Assembly (NCBI RefSeq): GCF_026342435.1
Contig: NZ_JAPEMT010000002.1
Span: 1,240,001 to 1,304,000, forward strand
Length of the DNA stretch: 64,000 bases
Direction of reading: 5' to 3'
Origin: Streptomyces sp. NBC_00237
GTDB lineage: Bacteria > Actinomycetota > Actinomycetes > Streptomycetales > Streptomycetaceae
Positions within the stretch are counted from its first letter, which is position 1. Every line of letters begins with the position of its first letter. Shown here in pieces: positions 33,267 to 41,300 of the stretch. The notes beneath the pieces were generated by a model. That model saw only the letters and a program-made list of their open reading frames with translations. It was not told the DNA's origin and made no database searches. Made by a program: the position numbers and the translations under genes.

Positions 33267-34604
33267 ATGACACCCACCACCGCCCCGGCGGGCACCGTGC
33301 CGCCGGGGCCCGCGGACCCCGTGGACATGGCGGCCATGCGCGCCGACCCGCTGGCCTTCGTGACCCGGATGAACCGCGAGTACGGCGACCTCACCAGCCA
33401 CCTCGGCGACGGCGAGCGCGTCTACATGCTGCACCGCCCCGACCTGGCCCGGCACGTCCTGAAGGACAACGTCGCCCGCTACACCAAGGTGAACACCCCG
33501 GACGACGCGATGCTGCGCCCCCTCCTGGGCAACGGCCTGCTCACCAGTGACGGCGAGGAGTGGGCCCGCCAACGCAGGCTCTGCGCACCGGCGTTCCGCC
33601 GCACCGCCGTCACCACCTTCGACGGCATCATCACCGACGAGACCCATGCCCTCCTGGACCGCTGGCGCTCGGCCGCCGCACCCGGCACGGCGCTACCGGT
33701 CGACCACCACCTCACGTCCCTCACCCTGGCGATCCTGACCCGGGCCGTGCTGGGCGTGGACCTGGGGGCCGCGGGCGAGGGCTTCGGCCGGGCGGTCGAC
33801 GCGGCCAACCTCTTCATGGGCCACTACGTACCCGACCCGGACCCCGACCCCCAGGACACCGCGCTGCGCCGCAAGGGATACGTACAGGCACGGTCCTTCC
33901 TCCAGCTCGTCGCCCGTACGGTGATCGCCGCCCGCCGCACCTCGGGACCCGCCGCGTCGCAGGCCCACGGCACCCTCATGGACACGATGATCGGCGAACT
34001 CGGCGACGTCGAGCTGCGCGACCAGGTCCTCACCCTGATCATGGCCGGTCACGAGACCACCGCCAAGGCCCTGACCTGGACGCTCTACCTCCTCGACCGG
34101 CACCCCGCCGAAGCCGACCTGATCCGCGCGGAACTCGACCGGGTCCTCGGCGGCCGCACCCCGACGGCCGCCGACGTCCCCGCCCTGGTGCACTGCCGCC
34201 GCGCCATCGACGAGGCGATGCGCCTCTACCCGCCGGTGTGGCTGATCTCCCGCCGCGCCACCGGCCCCGACGTCATCGACGGGTACGACATCCCGGCCGG
34301 AGCCCTGGTCTGCGTGAGCCAGTGGGTCCTGCACCGCCACCCGGACCACTGGGAACGCCCCGAGGACTACGTACCGGCCCGCTTCACCGGCCCGGACCTC
34401 CCCAGCCACCTCTACCTCCCCTTCGGCGGCGGCGAACGCACCTGCATCGGCCGTCACTTCGCCCTGTTCGAAGCCACGCTGGTGCTCGCCACCCTCCTCC
34501 AGGCAGTCGACCTCGCCCTCGAACCCGGCTTCCCGGTGGAACCCGAGGCCCTGGTGACGCTGCGCCCCCGACACGGCATGCGAATGACGGTGACCCCCCG
34601 ATGA
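33267..34604 (+). CDS. Cytochrome P450
   Basis: A 445-aa P450 with all canonical elements: I-helix IMAGHETTAKALTW near 262, ExxR in IDEAMRLYPPVWLISRR, PERF-like ARFTGP and the heme loop FGGGERTCIGRHFA with the thiolate Cys near 393. The FGGGERTCIG loop and a PPVW K-helix region resemble CYP families that hydroxylate or epoxidise fatty-acid-like or terpenoid substrates, but here the context is peptide tailoring. The ATG at 33267 is preceded by CGGAGG at 5 nt; the frame is open for 270 bp more upstream without a ribosome site. It overlaps the methyltransferase gene (ATGA). Confidence 0.9.
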   Translation: MTPTTAPAGTVPPGPADPVDMAAMRADPLAFVTRMNREYGDLTSHLGDGERVYMLHRPDLARHVLKDNVARYTKVNTPDDAMLRPLLGNGLLTSDGEEWARQRRLCAPAFRRTAVTTFDGIITDETHALLDRWRSAAAPGTALPVDHHLTSLTLAILTRAVLGVDLGAAGEGFGRAVDAANLFMGHYVPDPDPDPQDTALRRKGYVQARSFLQLVARTVIAARRTSGPAASQAHGTLMDTMIGELGDVELRDQVLTLIMAGHETTAKALTWTLYLLDRHPAEADLIRAELDRVLGGRTPTAADVPALVHCRRAIDEAMRLYPPVWLISRRATGPDVIDGYDIPAGALVCVSQWVLHRHPDHWERPEDYVPARFTGPDLPSHLYLPFGGGERTCIGRHFALFEATLVLATLLQAVDLALEPGFPVEPEALVTLRPRHGMRMTVTPR

Positions 34605-35422
34605 CGACAGTCTCCCGCCCCTCACCGGCAGGCTCCTACGACCCCGCCACCACCACCTCCGGCGGCCTGACGGGCGAACTGGCCCGCCTCGAAGCCCAGG
34701 CCGACCTCTCCTTCCCCGAAGAGCTGCGGATCCTCCACGACCTGGGCCTCGACCCGGCCGACGGCCCCCTGATCGAGGTCGGCGCCGGTTCGGGCGCGGT
34801 CACCCGCCGCCTGCGCGCCGCCCATCCGGACCTCGCGCACACCGCCGTGGACATCGACGCGGACCTCCTCTCCCACGCGGCGGGCTGCGGGGCCGAACTC
34901 CTGGTGGCCGACGCCGCCGCACTCCCCCTCCCGGACGCCTCGGCCGGATACGTACTCCTGCGCTACGTACTCCAGCACCTGTCGGACCCGCTGCCCGCCC
35001 TGACCGAGGCCCTGCGCGTGCTGCGCCCCGGCGGGAAGCTGATCGTCACGGAGGTCGACGCCTCGTGCTGGGGCCTGGCGGACCCCGTCTATCCCGAACT
35101 GGCCTCCGTCCACGCCGCGTTGGCCCGCGCCCAGGAGTCGGCGGGCGGAGACCGCACCATCGGCCGCCGCCTCACCCGGCTCCTGCGCGGCGCGGGCTGC
35201 ACGGACGTCGTCCTGCGCCCGTTCGCCACCACCAACGACGACCGGCCCACCGCCGACTTCGCCCCGCACCTGGGTCCGGGCCGGCTCCAGCCCCTGGTGG
35301 CCTCCGGGGCGCTCTCCCTCGGCGAGTTCGCCCTCGCGGCGGACCGCTGGAACCGCTTCCGCGCCAACCCCGACGCCTACGTCATGCTCCTCGGCCTCAC
35401 CGCCGCGGGCACCGCACCGTAG
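34601..35422 (+). CDS. Class I SAM-dependent methyltransferase
   Basis: A 273-aa Rossmann-fold methyltransferase. Motif I is LIEVGAGSGAVTRRL (about 60-75), the acidic ribose contact is in TAVDIDADLL, motif II region is LLVADAAALPLPDASAGYVLLRYVLQH and motif III is ALRVLRPGGKLIVTEVD. It would transfer a methyl group from SAM to an O or N of the peptide product. The position could be the N-terminal amine, the tyrosine phenol or a new hydroxyl; the sequence does not say. Translationally coupled to the P450 by the ATGA overlap at 34601-34604. Confidence 0.88.
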   Translation: MTTVSRPSPAGSYDPATTTSGGLTGELARLEAQADLSFPEELRILHDLGLDPADGPLIEVGAGSGAVTRRLRAAHPDLAHTAVDIDADLLSHAAGCGAELLVADAAALPLPDASAGYVLLRYVLQHLSDPLPALTEALRVLRPGGKLIVTEVDASCWGLADPVYPELASVHAALARAQESAGGDRTIGRRLTRLLRGAGCTDVVLRPFATTNDDRPTADFAPHLGPGRLQPLVASGALSLGEFALAADRWNRFRANPDAYVMLLGLTAAGTAP

Positions 35423-35478
35423 ATCCCCGCTCCAGACCCCGCCCCCACCCCGCCCCCGACCCGATGGGACCGTCCGCC

Positions 35479-35664
35479 ATGAACCCCAACGTCAAGATCT
35501 TCATCACCATCTTCTGCTACATCAGCGGCGTGATGGGCGTGGTCACGGCCGTGCTCAACGCCAGCCAGCAGCCCACCCGCACCACGGCGGCGGTCGTCGC
35601 GGGCGTCCTGGGCGTCCTCTTCCTCTTCGCCGGGATCGCCCTCAGCCGCCGCCCGCGCCTCTGA
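35479..35664 (+). CDS. Small membrane protein
   Basis: A 61-aa protein with two membrane segments (NVKIFITIFCYISGVMGVVTAVLN and TTAAVVAGVLGVLFLFAGIALS) and a basic end RRPRL. An ATG 15 bp further upstream (35464) is also in frame. It follows the methyltransferase by about 56 bp on the same strand and may belong to that operon. Function unknown; such proteins can be immunity factors or transporter accessories, but there is no direct evidence. Confidence 0.65.
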   Translation: MNPNVKIFITIFCYISGVMGVVTAVLNASQQPTRTTAAVVAGVLGVLFLFAGIALSRRPRL

Positions 35665-35796
35665 GGCTCCGCGACGGCCTCCACGACTCCGTAGCTCTGC
35701 GGCTCCGCGGCTCCGCGAAGAGCTCAATGCACCGATTGCGTAGCCGAGTTGAACGCCTCGCTGCGCCGGGCGGCGGACTCTCTGCACAATGCGAGC

Positions 35797-36309
35797 ATGA
35801 CCATCGAGAACCAAGCGTCTCCCCAGACTCCGGCCCCTCAGGGCCCCTTCGGTTCCGTCGAGTCCTTCGACGACGGCACGCCCGTCCGTTTCGTACTGTC
35901 CGAGCCGTCGACCGTACCGAGCCCGTCGACGGAGTCCCGGCGGCGGTACGCCGACCGGCCGGACGGGATGGGGACGGCGGTGCCGGTCGCGCGCGGCGGT
36001 CAGCTGGTCGCCGACCTGGCGGTGGAGACGCTGCGGCAGAGCCTGCGGCCGGTGAAGCCGCTCCTTGAGGAGGTCCACCAGGCAGTGTCCTCGGTCGCCG
36101 TGCCGCCCTCCGAGGTCAGCGTGACCTTCGGCATCCAGGTCGGCAGCGACCTGAAGCTCGGCATCGTCGGCTCCAAGGGCCAGGCGCATCTGACGGTCAC
36201 CGCGAGCTGGCTGCCCGCCGACGCGGCCCCCGCCGACGGGAGCCGGGGGGCCGACGGGGGCTCCGACGAAGACGAGGAAGAGGAAGAGGAAGGGACGGCC
36301 ACCGGGTGA
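35797..36309 (+). CDS. Trypsin-co-occurring (Trypco-type) domain protein
   Basis: A 170-aa protein of the CU044_2847/Trypco type. The N-terminal part carries a short beta motif (TPVRFVLSEP) and a central stretch TAVPVARGGQLVADLAVETLRQSLRPVKPLLEEVHQAV. The conserved end is VPPSEVSVTFGIQVGSDLKLGIVGSKGQAHLTVTASWL, followed by an acidic tail (DEDEEEEEE). These small proteins are named for occurring beside trypsin-like proteases in predicted bacterial conflict systems. The ATG at 35797 is used; a longer reading from 35749 is possible. It overlaps the protease start codon (GTGA at 36306-36309), so the two are made together. Confidence 0.82.
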   Translation: MTIENQASPQTPAPQGPFGSVESFDDGTPVRFVLSEPSTVPSPSTESRRRYADRPDGMGTAVPVARGGQLVADLAVETLRQSLRPVKPLLEEVHQAVSSVAVPPSEVSVTFGIQVGSDLKLGIVGSKGQAHLTVTASWLPADAAPADGSRGADGGSDEDEEEEEEGTATG

Positions 36310-37382
36310 CCGGGGCCTTCCAGGGGGCCTCCGCACGGTGGAACGCGGTGAGCAGTCGGCCGCCGGACGCGATGGTCTCCATCCGCAGGGCGCAGTCCTA
36401 CAAGTCCTCGGGCGCCGGCGTCCTGCTCGGCGGCGGAATGGTGCTCACCTGCGCCCACGTGGTCAACGACGCCCTCGGCAGGGCCTCCTTCGAGCAGCGG
36501 CATCCGGGCGACGCGGAGGTCACCGTCGAGATCCCGGGCAGCTCGATCCGCCAAGGGGTGTCCGCCTGTGTCCAGGCGTGGATTCCTCCGGCGGGCGAGG
36601 ACGGCAGCCGGATCATGCCCGGCGAGGACGAGTACTGGCTGGGAGACCTGTCCGTGCTCCGGCTCGATCAGTACGTCGACGACATGGTCCCGCCCGCGCC
36701 GCGCTACTCCGCGATGCAGTACCGCCAGCGGGTGCGCGCCTGGCACGGCAGCGGCACGATGAGCAGCTTCGCCGATGCCACGATCAGTGCCATGGGCGAG
36801 GCCGTCGCCTTCGTCGACGGCGACTCGACCGGCATGGCCATCGGGCCCGGCTACAGCGGAGGGCCGCTGTGCCGCATGGACGACGGGGACGTGGTCGGCC
36901 TGGTCGCCGCGCACTACATGCCGGACCCGAACCGCCCGCACAGCCCGCAGCATCTGATCCGGCGCAGCTGGGTGATCCCCTGGCAGCGGATCGAGAGGGA
37001 CCTCCACGACGCGGGCGTGCACCTGCTCTCCCGCGTCGTCAGCCCCCGGCCGTCGTACGAGAACGACCATGCGTACCACCCGCTGATGACCGCCTACGAG
37101 CGGTTCGTCCCGAACAGCAGCCGGGCGCACATCGCCCACGCCGTCGCGCGCTCCTGCGACATGGTGGTGGGGACGGCCATGGACGGCCCCGGCGAGTTCG
37201 CCGCGTTCCTGCTGGAGCACCCGAGGGCCGTGGCGGCGCTCTCCGCCATCCTCCTGGGCGGCGACCCGGCCGCCGCGCGGGCCGTCCTCGAAGCGGGGCG
37301 GCTCTCCCTCACTCCCCTGCTCCTCGCCCCCTCGGAGCACAAGGAGTTGCTGCGGCTCGTCGAGGGCGCTTTCCGCTGCTGA
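36306..37382 (+). CDS. Trypsin-like serine protease of a Trypco system
   Basis: A 358-aa cytoplasmic-looking protein without a signal peptide. The N-terminal trypsin-like domain shows the triad His51 (TCAHVV), Asp114 (GDLSVLRL) and Ser184 (GPGYSGGPL), so it should be an active endopeptidase. The C-terminal 110 aa (about 245-358) are a separate helical region (YHPLMTAYERFVPNSSR...SAILLGGDPAAARAVLEAG), likely a sensor or effector-associated module. It is translationally coupled to the Trypco protein by the GTGA overlap. In such systems the protease is thought to be released on a trigger, for example phage attack. Confidence 0.85.
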   Translation: MTGAFQGASARWNAVSSRPPDAMVSIRRAQSYKSSGAGVLLGGGMVLTCAHVVNDALGRASFEQRHPGDAEVTVEIPGSSIRQGVSACVQAWIPPAGEDGSRIMPGEDEYWLGDLSVLRLDQYVDDMVPPAPRYSAMQYRQRVRAWHGSGTMSSFADATISAMGEAVAFVDGDSTGMAIGPGYSGGPLCRMDDGDVVGLVAAHYMPDPNRPHSPQHLIRRSWVIPWQRIERDLHDAGVHLLSRVVSPRPSYENDHAYHPLMTAYERFVPNSSRAHIAHAVARSCDMVVGTAMDGPGEFAAFLLEHPRAVAALSAILLGGDPAAARAVLEAGRLSLTPLLLAPSEHKELLRLVEGAFRC

Positions 37383-37392
37383 TCAGCCCAGA

Positions 37393-37599
37393 CTGGCCGA
37401 AGTCAGCGAGCTGTGGGTTCGAGAACGGGCAGCGGAGGGCGAGACGTCCGATCTGGAGTTGGCGACCGAGCTCCTGGATGGGCTGGCCCGTCTCGTCCGC
37501 ACCGCTGGTGGACGAGACGCCGGCCTGTACTGCTGGACGGCCCAACTCCAGCCCTGGATCGCGCACCGCCGATGCGGACATGGGTGCGGCCACCGTTGA
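37393..37599 (+). pseudogene. Possible remnant of unidentified gene
   Basis: A 68-codon frame without a plausible start reads like genuine protein (LAEVSELWVRERAAEGETSD... ending at a TGA), with the G/C third-base bias of a coding region. It follows the protease gene directly and is interrupted by the transposase debris. Probably the tail of a lost gene; family not recognised. Confidence 0.3.
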
Positions 37600-37639
37600 C
37601 CATCGGTGTGTGAAGACAAACGATCATGCGGTGGCCGCA

Positions 37640-37750
37640 GGTCACAGCGTAGACCCTGCCCGTTGGCAGGAGGCGTTCGAGGGCCTGATGGACCGAATAG
37701 CAGGCCGGTTCACCCGGGTCGAACCCCGCCACCGGATACGGCGGCTGGTC
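37640..37750 (+). pseudogene. IS701-family transposase N-terminal remnant
   Basis: The peptide VDPARWQEAFEGLMDRIAGR followed by FTRVEPRHRIRRLV matches the start of IS701-family transposases common in Streptomyces. The rest of the roughly 400-aa transposase is missing and the frame degenerates into PLHHSAGRH, so this is a small relic and no longer a mobile element. Terminal inverted repeats were not found. Confidence 0.65.
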
Positions 37751-37802
37751 CCACTACACCACTCGGCGGGACGCCACCGGCCGACGTTGCCATCAGGCCA
37801 CT

Positions 37803-37839
37803 GAAAAGCCTCGCCCACAGACAGTGGACGAGGCTTTTC
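37803..37839. terminator. Hairpin terminator before immunity gene end
   Basis: GAAAAGCCTCG (37803-37813) pairs with CGAGGCTTTTC (37829-37839); inner CCAC/GTGG pairs extend the stem. A/T runs on both outer sides give a bidirectional terminator. The surrounding 37840-37903 holds nothing recognisable. Confidence 0.75.
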
Positions 37840-37903
37840 AACCGCTCACCAGAGTTTGAAGCTCTAGCCCGAACCGGCGTCTGACTTGCAGGTCAGGTCC
37901 GAC

Positions 37904-38308
37904 TCAATCGCGTGACGACCTGAAGAATTTGAGCACAGTCTCTTTCTGTTGCTCAACTGTCCCCACTTCTGTAGCTGTAGCGGGGGCGAAAATGTCCACC
38001 AAATCACCATCCGTCAGTGGCGGAGTACGCCGCAGCGGATAAGCAAGTCGGCCATTCGACATCTGTCGACCCATACCAGAAGGGAAAACCCCCGGTCGAG
38101 CCCCCTGACAGAAGATGAGAAGCCCATCCGATTCCAGCACCCGTCGAACCCCGATCAGGCACTCGAATAGATCGACTCCCGTGTGAACGCTTCCCTGTCC
38201 ACTCTCGCGAGCCAGGCGGATCATCGGTTCATGGGAATCCCGAATTTCGAGCTCGACAGCCTCAGTGCCCCCTTGCAGGTTGCCTGCTTTGAGCTTCACC
38301 TTCTCCAT
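37904..38308 (-). CDS. Candidate immunity protein for RHS toxin
   Basis: A 134-aa soluble protein with an opening beta pattern (MEKVKLKAGNLQGGTEAVELEI) and a central region (DLFECLIGVRRVLESDGLLIFCQGARPGVFPSGMGRQM). Its ATG shares one base with the TGA stop of the RHS gene (38306-38310), so it is made with the toxin. Position directly after an RHS/HINT toxin tip is the main argument for an immunity role. The family was not recognised, and base composition is lower in G+C than in neighbours, typical of variable toxin/immunity tips. Confidence 0.65.
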   Translation of the reverse strand: MEKVKLKAGNLQGGTEAVELEIRDSHEPMIRLARESGQGSVHTGVDLFECLIGVRRVLESDGLLIFCQGARPGVFPSGMGRQMSNGRLAYPLRRTPPLTDGDLVDIFAPATATEVGTVEQQKETVLKFFRSSRD

Positions 38309-41300
38309 CAATCCCCCACGGGTCGATAGTTCGGGTTGTCCCGCCACGATCCGTCGCGCATCCTGACGCCGCGAATCCTACGGGGATCGACTCGTCCCGG
38401 AATGGCGATCTCTTTTTCGCTCGAATATGGATTGTCAGGCCAAGCCTTGTTCACATCGGTTCCACGCATTCCGTCGATGTGATAGACATTTCCGCCTCGA
38501 CCCTTGGCGATTCTCTCTTCCTTTGTGGTTGAGATGTATCCAGAGTCGGTAGACCATCCGGAAGCATGTTCCATGAGATCCATATTAGCCCCTCTCGGTT
38601 CAAATCCCGATTTGAAAATCTCATCGGGATCCCGAGTGTCACTTCGATAGACGGTGCCGCAGTTGTGAGCAAGGACCGGTGTGGCTCCCGCCAGCGCGTA
38701 GTACGTGTGAGTGTCGCTGACGGTGAGGTTGTGCACCGTGGACGATTCGGTCCAGCGTTGAACATCCTTCACCTGCACCCAGGTTCCGGCGGATGTCTGG
38801 AGCCACGTCCCTGGCTGAATGGTCTTCGCCTCGGCCCAGATCCGCAGGGTCGGCATCCAGAACGGATGGCCTTCCGTAGCGGTGATCGTGGCGGAATTGC
38901 TGCCAGGATTTCCGGGTTCAGTGAGGGTGATCCTGACGAGGTCCTTTTTCCCCTTGCCGATGATCGTGGCAGTGGCGACCTGCGGTGAGGTTTTACCGGT
39001 CTTCGGGTCGGTGGCGAGAACCTTTTCCCCGACCTTGATCTGGCTGATCTGCTTCGTAGACCCGTCGGCCATGAGGACCAGGGTTCTACCGGCGAAGCTG
39101 TTGGTTTCGCAGGAACCCCCGTCGTTGTCCCTGGCGCCGTCCTTCGCCAGTTCCTTGGCTGCCTTCTTTGCAGCGGCCGCGATGCCCGCAGCGGCTGCGG
39201 GCTTCTTGACCTTTGAGGGTTTCGGCTTGGGCTTCGGTTGGGCTCGGGGTTTCGGCTTGGGCTTGGGGCGTGCGGCTGCCTTGCGGGCTGCGGCGCGTTT
39301 CGTTGCCGCGCGCTTGGCCGCCGCGCGCTGTGCCTTGGCGCGGGCCTGTGCTGCCGCGCGGCGCTGGGCCGCACGTTTGGCCGCGGCACGCTGCGCCGCC
39401 GCACGTTTGGCTGCGGCGCGTTTAGCTGCGGCGGCCTTCTTGGCTGCCTCTCGCTTGAGCTTGGCTGCGAGCTTCTTGGCTGCTTCGATGGCGCGCTTGC
39501 GGGCTTCCGCCGCGAGGCGGCGGGCCAGCGCCTGTGCGGCCTTGCGGGCCGCGATCGCCGCCGCGCGGCGGATCGCCGCGCGGATCGCCGCCTGGATGAT
39601 CATGCGGGCGGCGAAGCCGATCAGGATCGGGAAGAAGGTCCCCGACGGGTCGGAGTACGTCGCCGGTGCGTTGTTGCTGTAGGCGTACGGGTTGATGGTG
39701 GCGGGTTGGCTGTAGTCGACCAGGGGGTCGACGGATATGAACCTGCCTGTGGCGGGGTCGTAGTCGCGGGCGCCGAGGCGGGTGAGACCGGTGTCCTCGT
39801 CCACGGTGCCGCCCACGAAGCCACGTGCACCGGGCCAGGTGGAGGGCTGCGGACCCCGCTGTTCGCCGAACGGCATCAACTTGCGTCGGGTGACCGCCAT
39901 GCCCGCGGCGACCATGTCCACGGTGGTGTGGGAGGACCCGTGGTGGTCGGCCAGCACCAACTGGCGAACGCCGCCGGTAGCCCGGACCGTCGTCGACCCG
40001 TCCGGGTGCGGGTAGAACCGTTCCGCCTTCTTCTGGCTCTGGTCGGCGCTGACCGTCAGCTCGGCTTCGCCCAGGTAGAGCGTCTTGCTTCCGTCGGAGT
40101 CGGTGCGGATCAGCCGTTCGCCACCTGCCCCGTAAAGGTAGGAGGTCTTCTTGCTGCCGCCCCCCTCCACCGGTTCGGTGACCGAGGCGAGTTCGCCCTC
40201 GATGTCCCATTCCAGGGTCTGCGTGGTGCCGTTCTGCTGCCGGGTGGTGGTGTTGCCTGCCTTGTCGTAGGCGAAGGTGTTGAGCCGCTCGCCGCCCGGA
40301 CCCGCCGACTTGATCTCGGCGAGGGCGTTGGGGCCTCCGACGCCGGGCTTGCCGTAGGTGTAGGTGCGGGTGACGTCCTTGGCGGCGTCACCTGCCGTGT
40401 CCTTCTCCACGAGCTTGGTGCGGTTGCCCGCCTCGTCGAATTCGTACTGGTGCCAGTACGCGTCCGTGCCACCGACGTTGGCCTTGGACGGAGCGGCCTT
40501 GCAGTCGTCCGTCGCGGTCCAGGCGGAGGTCATCTGGCGCAGCTGGTTGTGGACGAAGCACTGGGTGTCCGTCTTGCCGCTGTCCGGTGCCGCCTCGCCG
40601 GGGGTGTCCTTGATCTTCGTGACGTTGCCGGCCTCGTCGTACGTGTACTGGGTGTCGCTGATCCGGCCCGGGTTGATCGACCGGTCGAAGGTCGACTGGG
40701 TGAGGCGGCGGGTGAACTCGTCGTAGAGGTAGGTCCCGTACACCTTCTTGGTGGCGGTGCCCGCGTCGGTGCGCAGGATCTCGCCGAACGCGGAGTACTC
40801 GACGTCGTTCAGGTACGACGCCTCGCCACGGACGGAGATCGGCAGGTCGTCGGAGTTGTAGCGGAACGTCACTCGCTCGTTGACGAGACCGCCGACGCCC
40901 GGCACGTCCGCCGTCGCCATGTTGCCGGTCGGGGTGTAGCCGTAGGTGTAGGTGTAGGTCCCCCCGAGCCCCGCTTCTTCTGCCGGGATCACGGTCTTGG
41001 TGGTCTTGATCCGGTAGGCGTTGTCGTACGCGGTGACCTCGTCGCGGTATTCGCGGCCGTTGGCGTAGCGGATGGAGGCCGTGGGCAGCCCCTTGCCGAG
41101 GGTGTCGTAGGTCCACTCCATGCGCTTGGGGCCGGTGACGCTGCCCTCGCGCAGTGAGGTGGGTCGACCCGCCGCGTCGTACGTCGTCGCGATTGTGTTG
41201 CCGCGCGGGTCGGTCGAGGCGATGACGTTGTCGCTGTTGTCGTACGTCAGCGTGGTCTTGCCGCCGTCGGGGTCGGTGGAGGAGACCTGTCGGCCCCTTC

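Noticed and set aside
37600..37900. Complete insertion sequence
   Set aside because: Only the first 35 or so residues of an IS701-type transposase remain; no terminal repeats or target duplication were found.
37855..37925. tRNA-like stretch as an attachment site
   Set aside because: No cloverleaf could be drawn: no T-arm GGTTCGA with paired acceptor stem.
39140..39610. Repeat array resembling CRISPR spacing
   Set aside because: The repeats are 3-15 bp, in frame and inside the RHS coding sequence; there are no conserved repeats with unique spacers and no cas genes.
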